Part shown: piece by piece, positions 25,119-33,803 of the stretch
Position numbering within the stretch: the stretch's first letter is position 1
Layout of the letters: every line of letters begins with the position of its first letter
Origin: an uncultured Eubacteriales bacterium
Lineage (GTDB): Bacteria; Bacillota; Clostridia; Peptostreptococcales; Anaerovoracaceae
Direction: 5' to 3'
Assembly (NCBI GenBank): GCA_902801255.1
Contig: CADCHO010000017.1
Span: 1 to 54,987, forward strand
Length of the DNA: 54,987 bases
Notes under the pieces: model-generated
What the model was told of the DNA's origin: nothing
Seen by the model: only the letters and a program-made list of their open reading frames with translations
Database searches by the model: none
Position numbers and translations under genes: made by a program

Positions 25119-26006
25119 ATGGATTTCAAACAGATAGAAGCTTTTGTCAATGTTGTAAGATATAAAAGCTTCAGCAAGGCCGCCGACGCGACATTTTTCA
25201 CACAACCCACCATCAGTACACACATTCGCAATCTGGAAAAAGAGCTCGGGGTTAAACTGCTCGACCGCAAGAGCAGAGTCGTTGAAATGACTCCTCAGGG
25301 CAGCAAGTTTTATAAGTATGCCGTTGAAATGATCAACGCGCGGGCTCAGGCTTTCGATGCTCTGAATGACAACAGTGAGAATATCGGAGGAATACTCGAG
25401 ATACAGACTTCCTCCATCCCTTCTGTCACTTTCCTGCCATCCCTTTTAGCGGGATTCAGGACGACACACCCGGGGATCCAGTACTATGTTTCGGTATCCG
25501 ATACGCAGACTGTTATTGACAACATTACAGAGCGCAGAGGCGAGATTGGTTTTATTGGTGAGAAGATCAACTCTTCTTCAATAGAATGCACTCAGGTAGC
25601 GGTAGACAAATCAGTCCTTATCGCTCCTGCCAATTATGACATCCCTTCGACGATCAATCTGACCGATGCCATCCAGTATCCTTTTATCTGGCGCGAAACC
25701 GGTTCTGCGACACGCAGGACTTTTGAGCAGGCAGCGCTGAAGAGGGGCTTCGAAAAGGATGAGTTTGAGGTAGCCGCTTTGGTAGATGATATGGATACTA
25801 TGATCCGTTCGGTCGAAGCAGGACTCGGTGTTGCCATTATCTCGGAAAAGATAGCTTCATCACTTGGAGGAAGAATGAAAACTGCAGATATCAAAGATTT
25901 CAATGAGGACCGAGTCTTCTTCATGATCAATCTTAAAAGCATATCCTTCTCTCCTGCTGCCGAAGCTTTCAGCGGATACGTCAAGGCAAGCATGAATGTT
26001 AAATAG
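25119..26006 (+). CDS. LysR-family transcriptional regulator, probably selenium-metabolism-associated
   Basis: A 295-residue LysR protein: winged HTH at residues 1-60 (FSKAADATFFTQPTISTHIR) and a periplasmic-binding-like effector domain from about 90 onward. A LysR group found next to selD and other selenium genes is known in Clostridia, and this gene is convergent with selD, with a shared terminator between. The same gene is also 8 nt after the HTH-ACT gene and is therefore transcribed with thrC. Good ribosome-binding site AGGAGG before ATG 25119. Its effector is unknown. Confidence 0.88.
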   Translation: MDFKQIEAFVNVVRYKSFSKAADATFFTQPTISTHIRNLEKELGVKLLDRKSRVVEMTPQGSKFYKYAVEMINARAQAFDALNDNSENIGGILEIQTSSIPSVTFLPSLLAGFRTTHPGIQYYVSVSDTQTVIDNITERRGEIGFIGEKINSSSIECTQVAVDKSVLIAPANYDIPSTINLTDAIQYPFIWRETGSATRRTFEQAALKRGFEKDEFEVAALVDDMDTMIRSVEAGLGVAIISEKIASSLGGRMKTADIKDFNEDRVFFMINLKSISFSPAAEAFSGYVKASMNVK

Positions 26007-26027
26007 CCTTCGAATCAGGCAATATAA

Positions 26028-26059
26028 AACGGTGTCCCATAATGGGACACCGTTATTTG
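26028..26059. terminator. Two-way terminator between the LysR gene and selD
   Basis: AACGGTGTCCC (26028-26038), loop ATAAT, GGGACACCGTT (26044-26054): an 11-bp perfect stem with ATTTGT on the plus side and TTTATATT on the minus side. Confidence 0.85.
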
Positions 26060-26061
26060 TA

Positions 26062-27225
26062 TCAGTCGTGTATTTCTACGCAATACCTGCTGTTTCCCGG
26101 CTTGAAGCATCCGATTACTGCAGTTTCGCAGCCTTTCTCGCCCAGTTGTTCTGTAAGCCTCGGGATCTCACTTTCCTTTACGGCAATCAGGAGGCCTCCT
26201 GATGACTGTGGATCGTAAAGACAGTCTATGCGAGCCCTGAGATCCGGATCCCGGTCCGGATCCCTTGAAAGGAACTCCATGACATCAGGTCTTACATACT
26301 CCATATTACGGTATGCCCCCGCAGGGATGATCCCCATCGATGCTATCTCGAGCGCCCTTGGGAATATCGGTACCTTGTGGCTGTACAGCTCAAGAGTAAC
26401 GCCCCCTGCCCTTGCCATCTCGGCAGCATGTCCCATGAGACCGAATCCGGTTATGTCGGTACATCCGTCTACCTTGACTCCCTGCATCGCTTCCCAGGCA
26501 TATTTGTTGAGGAAAGCCATTGTGGCTTCGACTTCTGCGTTCTCCTCTTCAGTGAGCAGATCCACCTTTGCAGCTGTAGTCAATACGCCCGTTCCTATCT
26601 TCTTTGTAATAACCAGAAGATCTCCGGCGCTCGCGCTGTTGCTGAGTATATCGTTCGGATGAGCAAAACCAGTCACGGAAAGACCGTACTTCGGCTCCTT
26701 GTCATCTATGCTGTGTCCTCCGACGATCGTAGCTCCTGCTTCACAGACTTTGTCGTTTCCTCCTTCAAGAATGCCTTTGACCGCATCGAGAGGAAGCTTT
26801 CCGTTCGGGAATGTCAGGAGGTTCATCGCAAGTTTAGGCTGCCCTCCCATCGCATAGACATCGCTCAGGGCGTTCGCAGCAGCTATCTGCCCGAACATGT
26901 AAGGATCATTTACTATAGGCGGGAAGAAATCCACGGTATTTATGATCGCGATATCGTCGGTAAGCTTATAGACACATGCGTCATCACTGCTTTCAAAACC
27001 GACGAGTATACGCGGGTCACTTATTTTCGGCAGACCCGCCAAAAGACTTGATAGGACTCCCGGCCCTATTTTGGCGCCTCAACCACCGGCAGTAGTCATC
27101 TGCGTCAGAAGGACCTTGCCTGTATGGTCAACAAAATCAGGAGCCTTCGGCTTAGGAGGCTCTATATGACAAGCAAGTTTCTCTTTTGCTTCCTGTAAAG
27201 TTTTATCGTCTATCTCTTTACCCAT
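26062..27225 (-). CDS. selD: Selenophosphate synthetase SelD, itself a selenoprotein (Sec49 at TGA)
   Basis: Makes selenophosphate from selenide and ATP for SelA. The frame is continuous from ATG 27225 to the stop at 26062 except for one in-frame TGA at 27081-27079. Around it the protein reads LLTQMTTAGG-U-GAKIGPG, matching the catalytic Cys/Sec loop of SelD, so TGA codes for Sec49 (387 residues in all). Downstream, FESSDDACVY and VGGHSIDDKEPKYGLSVTG are family motifs. A bacterial SECIS-like hairpin follows at once. About 35 extra N-terminal residues precede the usual start; ATG 27243 is an alternative start with a slightly better (AAGAAG) ribosome-binding site. Read without recoding, the gene looks falsely truncated to 326 residues. 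Confidence 0.95.
27037..27078 (-). promoter_or_regulatory. Bacterial SECIS-like hairpin in selD
   Basis: Directly after the TGA on the minus strand: outer 8-bp stem CGCCAAAA (27076-27069) with TTTTGGCG (27044-27037), inner stem ATAGG (27069-27065) with CCTAT (27055-27051), and a G-rich apical loop with CCGGGAG about 18-24 nt from the UGA. Position and two-part shape fit SelB recognition in bacteria; the inner and outer stems share one A, so one pair would open. Confidence 0.75.
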
Positions 27226-27284
27226 ATATGTGTATAATATCATTTTTCTTCTTTATTTAATACAAGATATTGTGTTTTTTTCTA

Positions 27285-27313
27285 TTGTCATCACAATTGC
27301 GTGTTTGTATAAT
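27285..27313 (+). promoter_or_regulatory. Promoter of the uracil permease gene
   Basis: -35 TTGTCA (27285-27290), exactly 17 nt, -10 TATAAT (27308-27313); near-consensus. Predicted start about 27320, leader about 38 nt. Confidence 0.8.
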
Positions 27314-27357
27314 CATTCATAATGAATTTTTTGATATCCTAATGAAAGAGAGACATT

Positions 27358-28689
27358 ATGGCTAAGCAAAGACAGATCATCCAGATCCAGGAAAAAGTAC
27401 CTCTGAGCAAAGGTATTCCCCTCTCCATCCAGCACACATTCGCTATGTTCAGTGCTTCTGTACTCGTTCCTTATATTCTTGGGATAAGTCCTTCCATCGC
27501 CCTCCTCATGAACGGCATCGGAACACTTATCTTTATTTTTGTCACCAAAGGCGGAGCACCTGCATATCTCGGTTCATCATTCGCGTTCATATCGCCTGCT
27601 CTGATAGTCATAGCACAGCCTGATCTGGGCTACAGATATGCTCTCGGCGGATTCGTCGTTACGGGTCTGCTGATGTGCCTTGTTGCAGGGATCATCAAGT
27701 TTGTCGGGACAAGATGGATAGATGCCATTCTGCCTCCTGCAGCCATGGGTCCTATAGTAGCGCTTATCGGTCTCGAGCTCGCAGGAAGTGCTGCTCAGAC
27801 AGCCGGTATCCTTAACGGAGACGGTTCGATGGTTGAGGATCTTGATCCGAAAGTACTGATAGTATTTCTCGTAACACTGCTGCTGGCAATATTCGGCGGC
27901 GTTCTCTACAGAGGATTCGCAAGCGCTATCGCCATCCTGATCGCGATCGTATCAGGATATGTACTCGCCCTCATTTTCGGACTCGTTGACTTCAGCTCGG
28001 TAGGCACTGCAAGCATCTTCGAGCTGCCTGCATTCCAGACTCCGAAGTGGAGCGCACAGGCAATCGCAGTAATAATACCGGCAACTCTCGTTGTAGTTTC
28101 CGAACATATCGGACATCAGGTGGTAACTTCAGAGGTCGTAGGCAAGAATCTCCTTAAAGATCCGGGACTCCACAGATCCATGTTTGCAGACGGATTCTCG
28201 ACTGCACTCTCGGGTTTCTGCGGATCCTGCCCTACAACTACATACGGCGAGAATATCGGTGTTATGGCCATAACAAAGGTATACAGCGTATGGGTCATCG
28301 GAGGAGCTGCGGTATTCTCCATCCTTCTCTCATTCATCGGCAAAGCTTCTGCACTTATCCAGACCATTCCCGGTCCTGTAATGGGCGGTGTAAGCTTCCT
28401 GCTTTACGGAATGATCGGAGCTTCAGGTATCAGACTCATGGTCGACTCCAAGATCGACTACTCCAAGGCACGCAACCTTGCAATGACTTCCGTGGTATTT
28501 GTAGTCGGGCTCTCCGGCATAGCCATAAACCTCGGACAGGTCCAGCTCAAAGGAATGAGCCTGGCTGCCGTAGTCGGCATGCTGCTCGGACTCATCATGT
28601 ACCTTCTCGACAAGTTCAAGCTTACAAACGAGTATGATGAAGTCGATGAAGATCAGGAAAAACTGAAAACATTTGCTTCCAGCAGATAA
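27358..28689 (+). CDS. uraA: Uracil permease (nucleobase-cation symporter-2 family)
   Basis: A 443-residue membrane protein with about 14 hydrophobic segments, importing a nucleobase with protons. Family residues are visible in GSSFAFISPA, VVSEHIGHQ (Glu and His that contact uracil in UraA) and the NCS-2 motif region TTTYGENIGVMAITKVYS, where the second substrate Glu lies. The EHIGHQ pattern favours UraA over xanthine permeases, which usually differ there. It is a single-gene unit between its own promoter and terminator; purine or pyrimidine riboswitch features are not seen in the short leader. Confidence 0.9.
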   Translation: MAKQRQIIQIQEKVPLSKGIPLSIQHTFAMFSASVLVPYILGISPSIALLMNGIGTLIFIFVTKGGAPAYLGSSFAFISPALIVIAQPDLGYRYALGGFVVTGLLMCLVAGIIKFVGTRWIDAILPPAAMGPIVALIGLELAGSAAQTAGILNGDGSMVEDLDPKVLIVFLVTLLLAIFGGVLYRGFASAIAILIAIVSGYVLALIFGLVDFSSVGTASIFELPAFQTPKWSAQAIAVIIPATLVVVSEHIGHQVVTSEVVGKNLLKDPGLHRSMFADGFSTALSGFCGSCPTTTYGENIGVMAITKVYSVWVIGGAAVFSILLSFIGKASALIQTIPGPVMGGVSFLLYGMIGASGIRLMVDSKIDYSKARNLAMTSVVFVVGLSGIAINLGQVQLKGMSLAAVVGMLLGLIMYLLDKFKLTNEYDEVDEDQEKLKTFASSR

Positions 28690-28704
28690 TACAGGGTTTA
28701 TCAG

Positions 28705-28740
28705 AAGTGAGCCGTCTTCACAAACGGCTCACTTTTATTT
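28705..28740 (+). terminator. Terminator after uraA
   Basis: AAGTGAGCCGT (28705-28715), 8-nt loop, ACGGCTCACTT (28724-28734), then TTATTT. Confidence 0.88.
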
Positions 28741-28749
28741 ATTATTTTG

Positions 28750-28787
28750 TGATACAATTTTCAGGTAAATTAGTTTAAATTAACTAA
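28750..28787 (+). promoter_or_regulatory. Butyrate kinase promoter with operator-like palindrome
   Basis: Extended -10 TGATACAAT (28750-28758) without a good -35. Just after the expected start is TTAGTT-6 nt-AACTAA (28770-28787), whose arms are perfect. A repressor bound there would block the transcript start. Confidence 0.5.
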
Positions 28788-28802
28788 ATCGTGGAGGGAA
28801 TA

Positions 28803-29948
28803 ATGGCAGCAGAAAGAATATTGGTTATGAATCTGGGATCCACTTCCAGCAAGATCGCAGTCTATGACGATGACAAGGAAGTATTTAATGATACGATACG
28901 TCATGCAACAGAAGAACTCGCACCATTCGGGGATGTAACGGAACAGTATGAGTTCAGATACAACAAGATCAAAGAATCACTGGCAGCGAATGGAGTAAGA
29001 ATGGAATCTCTTACAGCTGCGGTATCCAGAGGCGGCAATATCGTACCTTGTCCTCACGGAGCCATCGGCATTGATCAGGCTATGATCGATTTTCTTACCA
29101 GACCTGAAGACCTCGCAAAGCATCCTTCACTCATCGGAAGCATGATCGCATTCGATCTGCACAAAGAGCTTGGAATACCTGTGTGCATTTACGATGCGAT
29201 CGGGACAGACGAAAAGATGCCGGTTGCAAGAGTCAGCGGAGTACCTGAACTTCCTCACTTTACAGTAGGCCACACTCTCAACACCAGAGCCATGGCCATC
29301 AAATGCGCAGAAGAAAAGCTGGGAAAGAGTTTCGATGAGTGCACTTTCATCGTTGCTCACCTCGGCGGAGGCAGTTCGATCAGACTGTATAAAGACGGTG
29401 TCAATATCGACAGTGTTAACGACGACGAAGGCAACTTCACACCTGAAAGAGGCGGCGGAGTAAGTGCGAAGCGTCTTGTAGATCTTTGCTACAGCGGAAA
29501 GTATTCATATAAAGAAGCAATGAAGCTCTTCCATGGCAAGGGCGGTCTGATCGCCCACCTCGGAACGGCAGATGCACGTGACGTAGAAAAGATGGTCTCC
29601 GACGGTGACAAATATGCTGCGATAGTATATGAAGCTATGTGCCTTAATGTAGCGAAGGATATCGCTAAGCTCGCTGCTACTGTTTGCGGCAAAGTAGACC
29701 GTATAATCCTGACAGGCGGCATTTCTTATTCTAAATACGTTTCGGAATATATCAAGGAACACGTCGAGTTCATCTGCCCTGTTGAGATCATGCCGGGCGA
29801 ATTCGAGATGGAGGCTCTGGCTGCAGGTTGCCTCAGAGTTCTCAGAGGTGAAGAGGAGCTGCAGGATTTCGGTGAGATAGCAGCTTCAGCGGAAGACAGG
29901 ATAAGCATCGTTCCGGGAGTAAAACCGGGTACTGTTCCTGCACGCTAG
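28803..29948 (+). CDS. buk: Butyrate kinase
   Basis: Interconverts butyryl phosphate + ADP and butyrate + ATP, the last energy-yielding step of butyrate fermentation; acts in the cytoplasm. The 381-residue ASKHA-fold protein has the phosphate motif MNLGSTSSKIAVYDD at its start, AHLGGGSSIR in the middle and the adenosine motif ILTGGISYSK. ATG 28803 follows GGAGG by 5 nt; the GTG at 28791 is rejected. The usual partner phosphotransbutyrylase (ptb) is not adjacent, so the kinase is a single-gene unit. A related branched-chain fatty-acid kinase role is possible. Confidence 0.94.
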   Translation: MAAERILVMNLGSTSSKIAVYDDDKEVFNDTIRHATEELAPFGDVTEQYEFRYNKIKESLAANGVRMESLTAAVSRGGNIVPCPHGAIGIDQAMIDFLTRPEDLAKHPSLIGSMIAFDLHKELGIPVCIYDAIGTDEKMPVARVSGVPELPHFTVGHTLNTRAMAIKCAEEKLGKSFDECTFIVAHLGGGSSIRLYKDGVNIDSVNDDEGNFTPERGGGVSAKRLVDLCYSGKYSYKEAMKLFHGKGGLIAHLGTADARDVEKMVSDGDKYAAIVYEAMCLNVAKDIAKLAATVCGKVDRIILTGGISYSKYVSEYIKEHVEFICPVEIMPGEFEMEALAAGCLRVLRGEEELQDFGEIAASAEDRISIVPGVKPGTVPAR

Positions 29949-29981
29949 AATATAGTGATCTGTAAAACGGACTAATAAGAC

Positions 29982-30027
29982 AATATCACGTTTTGATAAA
30001 CATTCTGCCAAAACGTGATATTTTTCA
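29982..30027 (+). terminator. Terminator after buk
   Basis: AATATCACGTTTTG (29982-29995), 13-nt loop, CAAAACGTGATATT (30009-30022) then TTTC: a 14-bp perfect stem. Confidence 0.85.
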
Positions 30028-30059
30028 GTCCATTATATTTAAAAGTGTATTCTTTATTA

Positions 30060-31256
30060 TTAGATCAGTCCGAACTTTCTGCCGAGGTTCATCCACGATT
30101 CCTTTGATCTGAGGATGGTGGAATTCTTTCCGCAGAAAGAAGCTCTTACCCATCCCGGTCCGTCGAACGCGCGTCCCGGAGTTATGAGTATCCTCTCCTC
30201 CTTGGCCGCCTGTACGAATTCACGCTCGTCCTCCACAGGTGACTTGATCCACATGTAGAAAGCACCCTGAGGATAAAGGGCTTCAAGTCCGGCTCCTGTA
30301 ACGATCTCATAAAGATCCTTCGCGTTCATCTTGTAATAATCCAGATCCGATCTGCATTTCAGGCATCTTTCCACTATGAGCTCCTGAATCGTAGGGGCGT
30401 TTGTTCCTCCGAGAACTCTTCCTGCCACGACCAGAGCAGCAGCCAGCTCATCATGCCCCTCAGCACACTTAGGAACAGCTACGTAGCCGATGCGGTCGCC
30501 CGGCATAGACAGTGACTTTGACCACGAATAGGCTATCAGCGAATCTTCATAATAGTCTCCCGGGAAAGGTACGTCCTGATCTGTATATACGAGTTCCCTG
30601 TATGGTTCATCGCATATCAGGTAAATAGTATGTCCGAATTTCTCCTCTGCCTCTCTGAGCACATCTGCTACTTTGTCCAAAGCTTCTCTGGAGTAGATCT
30701 TGCCCGTAGGATTGTTAGGGTTGTTGAGCATGACACCCTTGACTTCCGGAACGAGCAGCTTCCTTAATGCATCCGCATCAGGGTCAAAACCCAGCTCTTC
30801 ATTTGCCGGTACTACTATGGTATCAGCTCCCCAGTTACGTGCCCAGTTACCGTACTCAACGAAGTACGGAGCAAATACGACCAGTTTATCGCCCGGATCG
30901 AATATGCACTTATTGATCATATTTATGGAGTATGCCGCTCCGCATGACATGATTATATGGTCAACGTCGAAGAACTCTCCCCCTGCCCTGTCATTAAGAT
31001 CGTCAGCTATGGCCTTTCTGGTTGATTCATAGCCGGCATTCGAAGGATAACCATGTACATAAAGAGGATCGAGTTCATGGTTGATCTCGTCTATAGCGTC
31101 AAAAACCTCCTGCGGAGGCTTGAGCCCCGGATTGCCTATGCTGAAGTCATAGACATTCTCAGCACCATATACTTTAGCCATTTTTTTGCCTTCCTCAAAC
31201 ATCGCTCTTATCTGAGAGCTGCCGGCAAGGAAAGGCTCCATTGCTTTTGAAATCAT
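30060..31256 (-). CDS. PLP-dependent aminotransferase (class I/II)
   Basis: A 398-residue fold-type I aminotransferase. Visible motifs are DFSIGNPGLKPP, the PLP-binding NNPNNPTGK with its Asn, DEPYREL with the pyridine-N Asp, and the Schiff-base Lys in SWSKSLSMPGDRIGY. Substrate cannot be read; aspartate, alanine or aromatic amino acids are all possible. It is clearly paralogous to the aminotransferase at 48589-49782, sharing the same start region, SWSKSLS-PG-RIGY and C-terminal PG-FG/PG layout. AGGAGG precedes the ATG. It is divergent from the DUF1015 gene. Confidence 0.92.
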   Translation of the reverse strand: MISKAMEPFLAGSSQIRAMFEEGKKMAKVYGAENVYDFSIGNPGLKPPQEVFDAIDEINHELDPLYVHGYPSNAGYESTRKAIADDLNDRAGGEFFDVDHIIMSCGAAYSINMINKCIFDPGDKLVVFAPYFVEYGNWARNWGADTIVVPANEELGFDPDADALRKLLVPEVKGVMLNNPNNPTGKIYSREALDKVADVLREAEEKFGHTIYLICDEPYRELVYTDQDVPFPGDYYEDSLIAYSWSKSLSMPGDRIGYVAVPKCAEGHDELAAALVVAGRVLGGTNAPTIQELIVERCLKCRSDLDYYKMNAKDLYEIVTGAGLEALYPQGAFYMWIKSPVEDEREFVQAAKEERILITPGRAFDGPGWVRASFCGKNSTILRSKESWMNLGRKFGLI

Positions 31257-31329
31257 TGAAAAACCTCCTAAGCGAAAGCATATTATAAGATTTTTATCCA
31301 GCCTCCTGAATGCCCTTTTTATTGTTTTA

Positions 31330-31376
31330 ATTGTATCATATATGAACTTGCAAAATGCCCATTTTTGTTCGATAAT
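31330..31376. promoter_or_regulatory. Back-to-back promoters for the DUF1015 gene and the aminotransferase
   Basis: Plus strand: TTGCAA (31348-31353), 17 nt, GATAAT (31371-31376). Minus strand: extended -10 TGATACAAT ending at 31330, whose upstream region overlaps the plus-strand -35 box. The two promoters occupy opposite faces of the same 47 bp. Confidence 0.55.
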
Positions 31377-31456
31377 TAGAGCAACAAACAGCGCTCATTT
31401 TTTATAACTGCGAGCGTCTGTTACCCTATTGTTTCATTTAATTTGGAGGAATACCT

Positions 31457-32767
31457 ATGTCAAAATATGATTGGAGCAAATTTGGTCTTCACGTCCCTGA
31501 GATCATGCTGCCTAAGGAAGGCACAGACTATTTCAAATGGGCTGTCGTAGCATGCGACCAGTTCACTTCCGAGCCTGAGTACTGGGACAAGGTTGAAGAG
31601 ATCGTAGGCGATGCACCTTCGACTCTCAGGCTGATGCTTCCTGAGCTTTATCTCGACAAGCCGGGTGAAGCTGAAAGGATCAAAGATATCCGCGCGACTA
31701 TGGATAAATATCTTGAGGACGGCACTCTCAGAAAGATGGCGCCTGGCTGCATGCTTATCAAGAGAACAGCTGAAGGACGCTCCCGCCTTGGTCTCGTTAT
31801 CGCTACAGACCTCGAAGCATATGACTACAACAAAGGTTCAACATCACTCACAAGAGCAACAGAGGGCACAGTAGTAGAGCGTATACCGCCTCGTCTGAGA
31901 ATCAGAGGAGACGCTCCTATCGAGATGCCTCACATTCTTATCCTGATCGATGATCCTGACAAGTCTGTTATCGAGCCTCTCGCTGATGCGCCTAAAGAAG
32001 TCATTTACGACACTGACCTCATGATGGATGGCGGTCACATCACAGGCTGCTTCATTGCAGAGAAAGATCTTGAGGGTGCAAAAGAAGCTCTTTCGGCCCT
32101 TTACGACAAGGCCGAGGAAAAGTACGGTGCAGGCCATGTTATCTTCCAGGCCATGGGAGACGGCAACCACTCCCTCGCTACCGCAAAGACTGCATGGGAA
32201 AACATCAAGAAGACTCTTACTCCTGAAGAGATCGAAGGACATCCTGCAAGATACGCTCTCTGCGAGATCGAAAACATCCACGATGACGGCATCGTATTCG
32301 AGCCTATCCACAGAGTCATCTTCGCTAATCAGGGACAGTCGGGAATGGATCTCGTAAACAAGCTCGTTGATCACCTTAACAAGCTCAACGGCAAGGCATA
32401 CCTCGCTGATGCTGATGCAGCTGTACCAGAAGGCGCATTTGAGATTCCATATATCACAGGAGCTCAGAGAGGAAAGATCATAATCGAGAAGCCTGAAAAC
32501 AAGCTTGAGGTAGGCGCTCTGCAGGCAGCCCTTGATATTATGGTCAAGGAGGAAAAAGTCTGTGATATCGACTATATTCACGGCACAGCGGCTGTTGAGA
32601 AGCTGTCTGTAAGAGACGGCAATGCAGGATTCATGCTTCCTCCGATGGATAAGTTCATGCTCTTCCCTGCTGTAGCAGCAGACGGAGCACTTCCGAGAAA
32701 GACATTCTCGATGGGCGAAGCAAACGAGAAGAGATACTACATCGAATCCCGCTACATCGCTAAATAG
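31457..32767 (+). CDS. DUF1015-family protein
   Basis: A 436-residue cytoplasmic protein with the family's conserved segments: WAVVACDQFTSEPEYW near the start, the central MGDGNHSLATAKTAW and NIHDDGIVFEPIHRVIF. The family is widespread in anaerobic bacteria and archaea and has no established activity; the conserved Asp-Gly-Asn-His and His-Asp patterns suggest an enzyme site. In other genomes it often stands beside serine biosynthesis genes; here it is a single-gene unit. GGAGG precedes the ATG. Codon use is strongly regular, suggesting good expression. Confidence 0.88.
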   Translation: MSKYDWSKFGLHVPEIMLPKEGTDYFKWAVVACDQFTSEPEYWDKVEEIVGDAPSTLRLMLPELYLDKPGEAERIKDIRATMDKYLEDGTLRKMAPGCMLIKRTAEGRSRLGLVIATDLEAYDYNKGSTSLTRATEGTVVERIPPRLRIRGDAPIEMPHILILIDDPDKSVIEPLADAPKEVIYDTDLMMDGGHITGCFIAEKDLEGAKEALSALYDKAEEKYGAGHVIFQAMGDGNHSLATAKTAWENIKKTLTPEEIEGHPARYALCEIENIHDDGIVFEPIHRVIFANQGQSGMDLVNKLVDHLNKLNGKAYLADADAAVPEGAFEIPYITGAQRGKIIIEKPENKLEVGALQAALDIMVKEEKVCDIDYIHGTAAVEKLSVRDGNAGFMLPPMDKFMLFPAVAADGALPRKTFSMGEANEKRYYIESRYIAK

Positions 32768-32799
32768 GAGCATATCTAACATTAACAACAAATTAAAAA

Positions 32800-32826
32800 C
32801 GGCGGCCATCCGGCCGCCGCTTTTTC
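32800..32826. terminator. Two-way terminator between the DUF1015 gene and the C39-like gene
   Basis: CGGCGGCC (32800-32807), loop ATCC, GGCCGCCG (32812-32819), then CTTTTTCT on plus and TTTTTAATTT on minus. Confidence 0.88.
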
Positions 32827-33758
32827 TATTCAACAACGAACGGTTTATTCACCAGCACCAGTTCCTGCACACTGTCAGTTGCGATTACCTGGAATGAATA
32901 AAGACCTTTTCCCAGTTTGCCGAATTTGAACTTTGATTTTAGTTTCCTGATATTGTACGATTTCGATTTAGGTTTTTTAGTCACTGAAACGACCTTGTTG
33001 CCGTTACCGTCCAGTATCCTTACCGTCACTTTCTTAATTTTCTTATTTGATTTTACCGTTCCCTTTATAGTGAACCCCTTACCCTTCTTTATTGTTTTAG
33101 GAGCCTTGAGGGATTTGATCCTGAGAGTACTTGTTCCATTCTTAGTGGTTTTGCTTGCCTTAGTTGTGGTGGAAGCACTTATTTCACTTATATACCAATA
33201 TTTTGTTACTTTGCCGGGAGCCAGCATCGTAGTGTCTTCCCATTTCTGTATGCCTTTGTTATAAAGTCCGGTATTACGCGAAGAATCAGCAGCATAAGGG
33301 ACCCCGTTCACAACACTGACAACCAGGACACCGTGTGTTCCTGAGCTTGCAGCATTTGTTCCATGAACGACTATTCCTTCCGGATGTGCATTCAGCAGCA
33401 TCGCAAATTCATTTATCCTTGCAGCATCACCCTGTCCTGTAAACAGGCCGCTGTCCACCTTGTATACAAGGCCTTCCGCATCTACTACGAAACTGTTCTT
33501 AAGAAGGCCTGATATTGTCGCAGGCGTCCGTACCATTTCATTGGTGATTTTCGACCAGTCACCGACATTTCTCATGATGACAGCCCTTCTTATCATCATC
33601 TTGGTTGCCGTAAGAATACAGTCTCCGCTTTTATAATCCGATGCCGGTGTATAGTATACTGCCGGATCATCCAGTGATGTAGCTGCGAACACCGGTACAG
33701 GTATGACAGTGATGACGAGTGCAAAAGTAACAAGCAGTGCAACTATTCTTTTCTTCAT
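32826..33758 (-). CDS. Secreted C39-like protein with C-terminal Ig-like domain
   Basis: A 310-residue exported protein. Residues 1-26 are a Sec signal peptide ending VFA-AT. The next ~165 residues contain GDCILTATKMMIRR with Cys47, GTHGVLVV with His142 and ADSS with Asp158, an order that fits papain-like C39-type peptidases, though activity is unproven. A Thr/Lys-rich linker (about 193-210) leads to a basic Ig-like domain (KTIKKGKGFTIKGTVKSN onward), likely for wall or polymer binding. ATG 33758 is chosen because GGAGG stands 9 nt before it. It aligns without gaps over about 190 residues to its upstream neighbour. Confidence 0.8.
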   Translation of the reverse strand: MKKRIVALLVTFALVITVIPVPVFAATSLDDPAVYYTPASDYKSGDCILTATKMMIRRAVIMRNVGDWSKITNEMVRTPATISGLLKNSFVVDAEGLVYKVDSGLFTGQGDAARINEFAMLLNAHPEGIVVHGTNAASSGTHGVLVVSVVNGVPYAADSSRNTGLYNKGIQKWEDTTMLAPGKVTKYWYISEISASTTTKASKTTKNGTSTLRIKSLKAPKTIKKGKGFTIKGTVKSNKKIKKVTVRILDGNGNKVVSVTKKPKSKSYNIRKLKSKFKFGKLGKGLYSFQVIATDSVQELVLVNKPFVVE

Positions 33759-33803
33759 AATCCGATTCCTCCGCATTATAAAGAATATTCACATATCATA
33801 TGC

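Noticed and set aside
26062-27042. selD as a truncated gene or pseudogene starting at an internal ATG
   Set aside because: The TGA is at the exact catalytic position, the upstream frame carries the conserved LLTQMTTAGG loop, and a SECIS hairpin and SelA/SelB/tRNA-Sec are present.
31844-32836. 330-codon open frame antisense to the DUF1015 gene
   Set aside because: Crosses the terminator and shows no protein-like motif; shadow frame.
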